Below, piece after piece: positions 43,867-51,252 of a stretch of DNA of 64,000 nucleotides; within the stretch, counting starts at the first letter, position 1, and each line of letters starts with the position of its first letter. The stretch lies in NCBI GenBank assembly GCA_051846895.1, contig JBPYCQ010000008.1, positions 62,001 to 126,000 of the forward strand, in the 5' to 3' direction. The stretch is from CALKAL01 sp051846895. GTDB taxonomy: Bacteria > Bacillota > Bacilli > Bacillales > Alkalibacillaceae. The notes beneath the pieces were generated by a model. It ran no database searches, was not told the DNA's origin, and saw only the letters and a program-made list of their open reading frames with translations. The position numbers and the translations under genes were made by a program.

Positions 43867-44006
43867 ATCGCTATTTTTCTAGATTCTTTCTACAAATATA
43901 TCACGTTAATAATAAATGTTTCTTTCAGCCTGTCAAAAATGCAATTATAAAACAGCTGGAATTTTTAGAAGGGCACAAGAAAAGACCATAAATCGACGTC
44001 AAATTA

Positions 44007-44441
44007 TTATTTTAGTTCTGATAACTTTCCACCAGTAAGTATTTCAAATAGTTCTGTTGACTTACTCGCATTTAATTGAATATATTTACTTTCAGCGTCT
44101 ATAACAAGTTCCACTTTATCTTTGTTAGGACTAATCCAAAGCTCATATAACATCGCTTTTGTTTCTAATTCAGGATTTTTAAATTGAAATATGAATCTGT
44201 AGTCAGCAGGGTGAGCCATATCAACTTTTGCAATTTCCCAATTAATATCGTTTAAAATATCTTTCACTTTTTGTACTTGCTCATTATCAGTAATTTCTTT
44301 GAAGTCTTCATATTTATTTTCATCACCTATACGTTTTTGAACTTCTATATATTGTTCTTCGGTTTCTATTACATTTGAACAACCTACTACAAAAATTAAA
44401 ATCATCCCAAAAAAAGCAATTAAGTATTTAAAATTTTTCAT
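44007..44441 (-). CDS. Small lipoprotein, unknown
   Basis: 144 aa. A signal peptide with lipobox F-V-V-G-C marks it as a membrane-anchored lipoprotein on the outer face. The mature part is charged, with an N-terminal helix and C-terminal strands (F-I-F-Q-F-K-N-P, Y-E-L-W-I-S-P) as in small YhfM-like exported domains, but no firm family was recognised. GGAG six bases before ATG 44441 sets the start; the longer frame to 44453 begins inside that site. Confidence 0.75.
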   Translation of the reverse strand: MKNFKYLIAFFGMILIFVVGCSNVIETEEQYIEVQKRIGDENKYEDFKEITDNEQVQKVKDILNDINWEIAKVDMAHPADYRFIFQFKNPELETKAMLYELWISPNKDKVELVIDAESKYIQLNASKSTELFEILTGGKLSELK

Positions 44442-44550
44442 GGACATCTCCACCTTTATAAATTAGACGTTTTAATTTTGGAAAGGTCTCAAATTTTGCC
44501 TTTTATTATAACATATTTTTATAAAACAATAGACTTTTAGACAACAGCCA

Positions 44551-44591
44551 AAAAAATAAAAGAACCAAAAAGTTAACGTATTTGGCTCTTT
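44551..44591 (-). terminator. Terminator of the MATE gene
   Basis: AAAGAGCCAAA / TTTGGTTCTTT stem (one mispair), 11-nt loop, followed on the minus strand by TTTATTTTTTT. Confidence 0.8.
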
Positions 44592-44603
44592 AATATAAAC
44601 ATC

Positions 44604-45992
44604 CTATGAAGTTTGACTATTCTTCTCTAACTCAATCTCTTCTCGGCCTTTAACTAGTATTGTATCCCTATCTCGATAAAGAAGGGCAGCAGCCAATCCG
44701 AAAGCAAGTATATCTGAGATTGGGAACGCTAACCAAACCCCATTCACTCCCCAAAATCTTGGAAGGATTAAAACTAAAGGAATTAAGATTAGAAGCTGGC
44801 GAGACAGTGATAAAATCAAGGCCTGTTTCGGCTTTCCTAAGGCTTGATATAGTCCACCTGCTACAATCGCCACTCCAACAACAAAGAAAGCCATAAATAA
44901 AATTCTTAATGCATTTGAACCTTCTTGAATAACTTCCGGATTAGACGTAAATATTCTTAAAAATGGTCCAGGTAGAAGGACTAATACTAGCGTGACCGCA
45001 GTTGAACAAATAGTAACTATTTTTATCGTAAACCAAATGGCTTCTCGCATTCGTTCATATAGCTTTGCACCATAGTTATAACCGACGACTGGCATCATTC
45101 CTTGCATGATTCCAATGATTGGAATAGCTGTAAACATGACAATTCGTTGGATAATCCCATATATGCCAACGTAAAATTCACTTCCGTATTTAATTAACAT
45201 GGAGTTAATCGCAATCATCATAATGCTTCCAGCTGCTTGCTGAGCAAAGGCTGGTGTACCGACGGCGATAACCTCTTTAACTATTTGACCTTCAAATTTC
45301 AAATTCTCAAGTGATAGACTAAGTGAACTTTTACCGCTCATATAATATTGAAAAATCATTAACGTAACAACTACTTGTGAAATAATCGTTGCAATGGCTG
45401 CTCCACGAACACCCATATCTAATCCAAAAATAAAAATCGGATCTAAAATAATATTAATCACTGCAGGTACAATCATCGTGACCATCGCAAATTTCGCATT
45501 ACCTTCAGACCTAACAATGTTATTAGTCGCAAATCCAAACGAAAAGAAAAATGTACCTAACATGATTGGGAACATATAATCATTTGCATATCCAATAGTC
45601 GATGGTGTTGCACCAAATAAATTTAGTAGAGGTTCTAAAAAGAAAAATGCAACGATTAGACCAACGATGCTCACAATTAATGTCATTGAAATTATATTTC
45701 CAAATACGACATTAGCTTCATCACCTTTTTGAGCACCTAGACGTCGAGATATGACAGAAGCCCCACCCATTCCTATCGCAGCTGAGATGGCCATAACAAT
45801 CATCATTAACGGGAAGGCAATCGTCGTTCCAGCGACCGCATCAATTCCAACACCATAGGAAATAAAAATCGTATCAACAACGTTATATAACGTCATCACA
45901 AACATCCCGATCATTGCCGGAATTGACAAATCTTTGAGTAATTTAGTTATTTTCTCTTGACCTAATAAATCAGCATGTTTTTTCTGTTCCAT
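44604..45992 (-). CDS. MATE family efflux transporter
   Basis: 462 aa with twelve predicted membrane segments in two halves. The opening I-P-A-M-I-G-M-F-V-M-T-L-Y-N-V-V-D-T-I-F-I and G-M-G-G-A-S-V-I-S-R-R-L-G-A are typical of MATE pumps, which export cationic drugs using sodium or proton gradients. It starts directly after the MarR-family regulator with no gap, giving a regulator-pump operon arranged like S. aureus mepRA. Substrate unknown. Confidence 0.92.
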   Translation of the reverse strand: MEQKKHADLLGQEKITKLLKDLSIPAMIGMFVMTLYNVVDTIFISYGVGIDAVAGTTIAFPLMMIVMAISAAIGMGGASVISRRLGAQKGDEANVVFGNIISMTLIVSIVGLIVAFFFLEPLLNLFGATPSTIGYANDYMFPIMLGTFFFSFGFATNNIVRSEGNAKFAMVTMIVPAVINIILDPIFIFGLDMGVRGAAIATIISQVVVTLMIFQYYMSGKSSLSLSLENLKFEGQIVKEVIAVGTPAFAQQAAGSIMMIAINSMLIKYGSEFYVGIYGIIQRIVMFTAIPIIGIMQGMMPVVGYNYGAKLYERMREAIWFTIKIVTICSTAVTLVLVLLPGPFLRIFTSNPEVIQEGSNALRILFMAFFVVGVAIVAGGLYQALGKPKQALILSLSRQLLILIPLVLILPRFWGVNGVWLAFPISDILAFGLAAALLYRDRDTILVKGREEIELEKNSQTS

Positions 45993-46442
45993 CTATTTTC
46001 CTTCTTTCATTTTCATATCAATGATGTTTGATTTAATTTTGTTCAGCCATTGATGCATTAGCGCTATTTCTTCTTTTGACAAACCTTCGAATATTTTATT
46101 TTCGGTTTCAGACATGTCATCCCACAAATATTGATCAACTTCATTTCCTTTCTCTGTTAAATTGATAACCTTTGACCGCCGATCATCTAAACATTCTCTC
46201 TTCTCGATTAATTGTTTATTTAAAAGAGATTCAATAATCCCATTCATCGTTGAGGCTTTTATATATAACTTTTGTTGAAGTTCACCTTGTATTTGGGGAC
46301 CACTTTGAACAAGTAAGTATAACACTCTCGCTTGTGCAACGGTCATATCATATTTCAAAAGTTTTTCATTAAATTGATTATGTAACAAATGAGCCACTAC
46401 ACCAATTTGATACCCTAATCTATCTTCAATGTTCCGCACCAA
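45993..46442 (-). CDS. MarR family transcriptional regulator
   Basis: 149-aa winged-helix regulator. The recognition region (L-Q-Q-K-L-Y-I-K-A-S-T-M-N-G-I-I-E-S-L) and wing (K-R-E-C-L-D-D-R-R-S-K-V-I-N-L-T) with the conserved D-x-R-S are clear. It starts with TTG 46442 eight bases after GGGAGG. It most likely represses itself and the MATE pump. The upstream region holds CTAACTAAAA and, about 50 bp further, TTAGTTAG, GTTAG-type elements that could be operators. Confidence 0.9.
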   Translation of the reverse strand: MVRNIEDRLGYQIGVVAHLLHNQFNEKLLKYDMTVAQARVLYLLVQSGPQIQGELQQKLYIKASTMNGIIESLLNKQLIEKRECLDDRRSKVINLTEKGNEVDQYLWDDMSETENKIFEGLSKEEIALMHQWLNKIKSNIIDMKMKEGK

Positions 46443-46537
46443 ATTAATTACCTCCCTAACTAAAACACATTAGAATATAATAGCACTTATTGAACCTATG
46501 TGCAATACAATCCTTTTATTAGTTAGTTACCTAAATA

Positions 46538-46561
46538 AAGGGTGAGGAATCCCTCACCCTT
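46538..46561 (-). terminator. Terminator behind the DUF1906 gene
   Basis: AAGGGTGAGG / CCTCACCCTT perfect 10-bp stem with a 4-nt loop, followed by TTATTTAGG on the minus strand, 5 bases after the stop of the second-frame part. Confidence 0.75.
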
Positions 46562-46565
46562 GTAG

Positions 46566-47371
46566 TTACCATAAATAATCAAATATTTCCTTTTTAAATA
46601 AATTCGTATCTATATTACAAGCTTCTGCTTCTATCGCATATTGCCAGCCGTATACTTTTGCATTTTCTGGTCCATGCGCATTGAATTTTGGTGCATTCTC
46701 TTTTGTTGTAATTTCCTGTTGTGGATATGCCGTCCATACGATTGTATTTTCTTGAACACTCTTTTCTAATTGATTAAACGCTTTTATTAGCTCACTATTT
46801 TCGTCAAATACACCATAAATACCAGGGTGATAAATTGATTCAGATAACGTGTCATACCAACCTTCTAAAAATCCGGAATTAACTGGGAAACTTGGTTCGA
46901 CATCAAGAAAAAGGCTACACCTTCAGTGGCTCCAACATTCTCCGCAAGATTTATCGCTTGTTCCGCATGATCAACACCGTGATTGTAGTTAGTAACTTCT
47001 CTAGCATGATTATAGATAACTAGAATTTTAACATCTTTATTATTAAGATATTTCACTTCATTCGCATCTAAACCTTCTGACACACCTTCAATATCACCTA
47101 AATATCTTCCCCAAACTTGAGGCTGCCCAAAATTTTCAACGACACATGACATTAATTCTTCATCCGTATAACTAGCCGAGTCGACTCCCCAATAAATTTC
47201 TTTGTCGTCATCACTTTGATGATCTCTGTCTGATTCCTTAGTTTCCTCGTTATTCTCACTGTTGTTTTGATTACTAGTTGATTCATTTCCTGCAAAAGTG
47301 GAGTTTAACAATAATGTCAACCCTATGAGAAATGCTATAGATAACAACGTGAATAATTCAAATCGTTTCAC
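46566..47371 (-). pseudogene. Exported DUF1906 glycoside-hydrolase-like protein, frameshifted
   Basis: The first frame (47371 to about 46912) encodes a signal peptide, a polar Asn/Glu/Asp linker and a DUF1906/Rv2525c-like domain beginning Y-W-G-V-D-S-A-S-Y and continuing to G-V-A-F-F, then stops after 18 unrelated residues at 46865. The correct continuation is in another frame: L-D-V-E-P-S-F-P-V-N-S-G-F-L-E-G-W-Y and on for about 115 residues to a stop at 46566, just before a terminator. Adding one base to the A5 run at 46908-46912 (T5 on the coding strand) restores a single chain of about 267 aa. It could be a true null mutation, phase variation or a sequencing error. Confidence 0.85.
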
Positions 47372-47512
47372 AAAGCACCTCCTCTTAATAAGCCTTATTT
47401 CAACTTATTAATAGAAGGAATGGTTCGTGTGGGTTGATACATTCAATTAATTCAAAGTCTATTAACACCTTAACAATTATGAGTGATGCTCTATAAAAAT
47501 CAGTTAATTAAA

Positions 47513-47544
47513 AAGAACAAGCAACGTCTTCGTCACTTGTTCTT
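47513..47544 (-). terminator. Terminator of the chemotaxis operon
   Basis: AAGAACAAG / CTTGTTCTT with a further CGT/ACG pair across a small internal loop, then TTTAATT on the minus strand. Confidence 0.8.
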
Positions 47545-47552
47545 ATAGAGTC

Positions 47553-49298
47553 TTATATTTTAAACTGTCTCACTAGCCCATTTAATTCCTCCGCTAGTTT
47601 CGCTAATTCTTCAGAGCTTTGAGCAACTTCCTCCATTGAAGAGCTTGCTTGCTGAGTCGTTGCTGATGTTTCTTCAATTCCTGCAGCTGACTCTTCTGAA
47701 ATAGATGCAATGTTTTCAATTGAACTATTCATTTCTTGTGTGCTGGCTACAACATTTGATAATCTTTCAGAAACTTGTTCCATATTTCGGACCATTTCGG
47801 TAATGGATGAATTAATTTCTCCAAACTTACCGCCTGTTTCTTCAATTTGTTTTGTTCCATTTTCAACTTCGTGGTAGCCAGTTTCCAAAGATTGAACAAC
47901 CACACTTGATTCTGTTTGAATGTTAGTAACAATATTCGTTATATCTGTAATTGAGCTTGAAACCTGCTCTGCTAGCTTCCTAACTTCATCTGCGACAACC
48001 GCAAACCCTTTACCATGTTCTCCAGCTCGCGCAGCTTCAATCGCAGCGTTTAAGGCAAGTAAGTTCGTTTGATCAGCGATATCTTGTATAACTCCTACCA
48101 GTTTTGAAATTTCTTGAGACTGAGTATCAAGACTCTTCACTTTCTCAACTGCATCATGAACAATGACATCAATCTTCTGCATCTGATTTCTGGATTGCTC
48201 CATTAACTGACTTCCTTCATTTGTTGTCCCTAAAACTTTTGTTGAATATTGCACAATTTGGTTACTATTTTGGTTAACTTCCTCAATTTCTTTATTAAAC
48301 ATATGCATAGTCTCCGATAATTCGCTTGCACTGTTTGCTTGAGTTTCTGATCCAGAAGCTAGTTCTTGCATCGTCGATGATACTTGTTCTGTACCTAGCT
48401 TCACTTCATTAGCAGACTGAGTTAATTCTTCACTATGACTTGAAAGTGATTCGGTAGCAGTGGTAATACTTTGAACCATGCCTTTTAGTCCATCTTGCAT
48501 CTTGTTCATCGCATCTGCTAATTGACCAGTCTCATCTTTCGATTTAAATTTTAATTGTGCTTTCGTTAAATCACCACTTGCTAAGCTACTCATTTGTGTC
48601 GTAACTGCCTTAATCGGATTTGAAATGGTGTTTGCAAATAGCCAAATAATTGCTAATCCAATAACTAAAGTAACTCCAATTATAATAAAAATCAATTTTT
48701 TTATATCATTAGCTGGGGCGTTAAAATCCATCATGTATGTACCTGCACCTACGACCCAATTCCAATGTGGATCTGTTTTAACATATGCTACTTTTCTTTC
48801 TATTTGATCCGAATTTGGTAATGGCCACTCATAATAGCTAATACCCCCGCCATCGTTCGCTATATTTATTTGTTCTTGTGAGAATTTCACTCCATTTTCA
48901 TCTTCCGCTTCCCAAACACTTTCACCTTCAATATTTGGGTGGGCAATTTGTACTCCTTGTTGATCCATTACAAAAGGGTATCCGTTTTCTCCGAGATTTT
49001 GATTATTATTAATTGACCGTTTCCCTTCTGAATCCTTTTCACCTAAAATTGCTACTTTAACCTTTTCTTGCGCCTCCTCAAGGGATATATTACCTTTTTC
49101 AACCTCCTCATTTAATGCTTCAATCATTTTAATTGTCAATTCAACACTATTAGTTAATCGTGTTACACCATATTCATCCAATGTTGTTTTTGTTTTGTGA
49201 TAACTAAAAACCCCTAAAACAATTAATGGAATCATAAAAAGTAAAATTGATACAATGATCAATTTACTTTTTATTGTCTTTAAATTAAACCTCTTCAA
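47553..49298 (-). CDS. Methyl-accepting chemotaxis protein with Cache domain
   Basis: About 581 aa. Membrane segments near residues 12-33 and 205-228 enclose a single Cache-type sensor (G-E-N-G-Y-P-F-V-M-D, H-P-N-I-E-G, W-N-W-V-V-G-A-G-T-Y). A HAMP domain and a long signalling coiled coil follow, with the kinase-contact hairpin D-Q-T-N-L-L-A-L-N-A-A-I-E-A-A-R-A-G-E. The last residues lack a CheR-binding pentapeptide. TTG 49298 has the better spacing from GGAG; the frame opens at GTG 49307. Cache sensors often bind small organic acids or amino acids. It is the last gene of the riboswitch operon. Confidence 0.92.
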   Translation of the reverse strand: MKRFNLKTIKSKLIIVSILLFMIPLIVLGVFSYHKTKTTLDEYGVTRLTNSVELTIKMIEALNEEVEKGNISLEEAQEKVKVAILGEKDSEGKRSINNNQNLGENGYPFVMDQQGVQIAHPNIEGESVWEAEDENGVKFSQEQINIANDGGGISYYEWPLPNSDQIERKVAYVKTDPHWNWVVGAGTYMMDFNAPANDIKKLIFIIIGVTLVIGLAIIWLFANTISNPIKAVTTQMSSLASGDLTKAQLKFKSKDETGQLADAMNKMQDGLKGMVQSITTATESLSSHSEELTQSANEVKLGTEQVSSTMQELASGSETQANSASELSETMHMFNKEIEEVNQNSNQIVQYSTKVLGTTNEGSQLMEQSRNQMQKIDVIVHDAVEKVKSLDTQSQEISKLVGVIQDIADQTNLLALNAAIEAARAGEHGKGFAVVADEVRKLAEQVSSSITDITNIVTNIQTESSVVVQSLETGYHEVENGTKQIEETGGKFGEINSSITEMVRNMEQVSERLSNVVASTQEMNSSIENIASISEESAAGIEETSATTQQASSSMEEVAQSSEELAKLAEELNGLVRQFKI

Positions 49299-49314
49299 AA
49301 CTTCCACTCCTTTA

Positions 49315-49680
49315 TTAGTCTTTATTCAATACTTTTTCAATAGCTTCTTTTATTCGATCAAAAGAAAATGGTTTGACAATAAAGTCATTTGCACCTGCTT
49401 GTATCGCATCTACAACCATGTTTTTTTGACCCATCGCTGAACACATAATAATCTTTACACTGTCATTTAATTTCTTTATTTCTTTTACTGCTTCAACACC
49501 ATTCATCTCTGGCATTGTAATATCCATTGTAATTAAATCCGGATTCAACTGTTGAAACTTCTCTATTGCATCCAATCCGTTTTCTGCTTCTCCAATCACT
49601 TCATACCCGAGTTTAATGAGATTTTCTTTTAATTGCATTCTCATAAATGATGAATCATCTGTGACCATAATTTTTGCCAT
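49315..49680 (-). CDS. cheY: CheY-type response regulator
   Basis: 121-aa stand-alone receiver domain. The acidic pair is in V-T-D-D-S-S-F-M-R, the phosphorylated Asp in L-I-T-M-D-I-T-M-P-E-M-N-G, followed by Ser/Ala in C-S-A-M-G-Q and Lys in V-K-P-F. It is closest in pattern to CheY of Bacillus, which controls the flagellar switch. The usual Bacillus cheY lies in the fla/che operon, so this may be a second copy. GGGGG precedes the ATG. Confidence 0.9.
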   Translation of the reverse strand: MAKIMVTDDSSFMRMQLKENLIKLGYEVIGEAENGLDAIEKFQQLNPDLITMDITMPEMNGVEAVKEIKKLNDSVKIIMCSAMGQKNMVVDAIQAGANDFIVKPFSFDRIKEAIEKVLNKD

Positions 49681-49691
49681 CTTATTTCCCC

Positions 49692-50156
49692 CTACTCCGT
49701 TGCAACTAATTGATCAACTTCAGAGATTTCATCGACACTTAATAAGCGATTAACATTCAATAAGATTAAGAGCATTTTATCAAGTTTCGCAACTCCATTA
49801 AAAAGATCAATATCAATACTACCTACCATATCAGGTGTTGGTTCAACAACTGATTCATCAAGATCAATCACATCTGTTGCAGAGTCTACTATTAGTCCCA
49901 CTTGAACTTCTTCTACTTGAATAATTAACACTCTCGTATCATTCGTATATTCAGATTTCCCTAGGTTTAATCGTTCTTTTAAATCGATGATTGGTGTAAT
50001 TTCACCACGTAAATTAATAACACCTTTTACAAATTTAGATGACTGTGGAACTTGAGTAATCCCCTCTAATTTTTCTATTGATTTTACTTGCTGTATATTT
50101 ACTCCATATTGCTGATCATTTAGTTGAAATACAATTACTTTTGATAAGTCTTCCAA
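49692..50156 (-). CDS. cheW: Chemotaxis coupling protein CheW
   Basis: 154 aa, a complete CheW domain of SH3-like strands: V-I-V-F-Q-L-N-D-Q-Q-Y-G-V, V-P-Q-S-S-K-F-V-K-G-V-I-N-L-R-G-E-I-T-P-I-I-D-L. It links receptors to the CheA kinase. The start is TTG at 50156 behind GGGAGG. No receiver domain is fused, so it is CheW rather than CheV. Confidence 0.92.
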   Translation of the reverse strand: MEDLSKVIVFQLNDQQYGVNIQQVKSIEKLEGITQVPQSSKFVKGVINLRGEITPIIDLKERLNLGKSEYTNDTRVLIIQVEEVQVGLIVDSATDVIDLDESVVEPTPDMVGSIDIDLFNGVAKLDKMLLILLNVNRLLSVDEISEVDQLVATE

Positions 50157-50200
50157 AGTTGTAGCCTCCCTTCAATTTGCTTAATTGACTGTTTATGTAT

Positions 50201-50656
50201 TTAGTCCATTAACAAATAAATCGATAAATTACCGAGATTATCAATAACAACTGGTAAAATTAAAGCTTTTTTATAACCAGAAATAGTTGTATCTCCTTGT
50301 AATATAGTCGGTGCGGTTATATTGACATTGATCCCTTCATTAGAAATATTTGTTGATAATCCACCCGCAATCATATTACCAAGTTCACCACTAAATGAGA
50401 TTAGCATTTCTCCTTGTAAATACGTACCAAACATCGACTTTCCGATTGAAGCGAATATCGATGGATCACCTGATAAAACTAATTTACCTTTCAAATCACC
50501 GGTAATTCCTACAAGCACGCCATAATTTAAATGAAGTAAATCATCTAATATTCTTGGTTTTAATACGTTATGGTCTTGGGAAATGACGGAATTAAGTGAT
50601 CTTAAAGTACCGTTTAATAAAGTGGTCACTATTTCTGTGTTTGATGCAACTTTCAT
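50201..50656 (-). CDS. cheX: CheX-type chemotaxis phosphatase
   Basis: 151 aa of the CheC/CheX/FliY family, which dephosphorylates CheY-P. One E-x2-N active-site motif is visible as G-E-L-G-N-M-I-A-G near residue 90, as in CheX, whereas CheC has two. B. subtilis lacks CheX. It is the first gene behind the c-di-GMP-I riboswitch, with GGAGGG before the ATG. Confidence 0.87.
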   Translation of the reverse strand: MKVASNTEIVTTLLNGTLRSLNSVISQDHNVLKPRILDDLLHLNYGVLVGITGDLKGKLVLSGDPSIFASIGKSMFGTYLQGEMLISFSGELGNMIAGGLSTNISNEGINVNITAPTILQGDTTISGYKKALILPVVIDNLGNLSIYLLMD

Positions 50657-50676
50657 TTTATGTTTCCCTCCTCTCT

Positions 50677-50716
50677 ATAAAAAAGGCTACTCGCACTTTT
50701 AAAAAGACGAATAGCC
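50677..50716 (-). terminator. Expression-platform terminator of the c-di-GMP riboswitch
   Basis: GGCTATTCG / CGAGTAGCC on the minus strand with a 14-nt loop, followed by TTTTTT. It lies between the aptamer and cheX, so ligand binding would decide between termination and readthrough. Confidence 0.85.
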
Positions 50717-50753
50717 AAAAATTGATTCTTGTTGTGTAAAATGTAAAGTATTT

Positions 50754-50834
50754 TGGCAGCCAGGCAATCATAGAGTATAGAACTCGTTAGACCCTTAGCT
50801 TTGCGTCCTATCCTTTCGAATAGTTTGCCTTTTC
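50754..50834 (-). promoter_or_regulatory. Cyclic di-GMP-I (GEMM-I) riboswitch aptamer
   Basis: On the minus strand the sequence reads AAAGGCAAACTATTCGAAAG, then GATAGGACGCAAAGC, AAGGGTCTAA and, after a variable stem, ATTGCCTGGCTGCC. The GGCAAAC, CGAAAG tetraloop, GGACGCAAAGC and closing TGCC elements are the hallmarks of the class I aptamer. It controls the cheX-cheW-cheY-receptor operon through the terminator that follows. An AT-rich region with TATAAT about 30-40 bases upstream is the likely promoter. Confidence 0.93.
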
Positions 50835-50879
50835 ATATAAAAGTAGGTCAAACAAACTAGTTATCAAATACTATTATAT

Positions 50880-51252
50880 ACAAAATAAACTATATTTCAT
50901 CATAAATTTTAATAATTCGACAAATTTCACAGTATAATTGATTTGTTTCGTATCATTTAGTAACACATATGGTAATACATACTTTCTCAGATTATTACCA
51001 TTATTAATGTAGTCCTATATAACCACTACATTTTAATCATTATTGATTTTTACTATAATTCAACAAATCATTTTAATGGTAATATTACACGAAAGGTTTA
51101 TTAAATGATAAAATACATATAGGTTTATCAGTGAAACTATTTCAGTATCTAAATCGTATAAATAATAATTGGACCAAAATTCAGTACTGAAACTTAGTGA
51201 TTTTAAGAAAGAGATAGCAGAAATAGTGCAAAAAGAAAGTGGGGGGCATCAA
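50880..51252. other. AT-rich intergenic region, riboswitch operon / UPF0182 gene
   Basis: About 370 bases between divergent transcription units. It is very AT-rich and contains several TATAAT-like hexamers on both strands, which must include the two promoters, but none stands out with a good -35. The frame of the UPF0182 gene is open from 51169. No repeat, RNA element or extra gene is evident. Confidence 0.5.
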
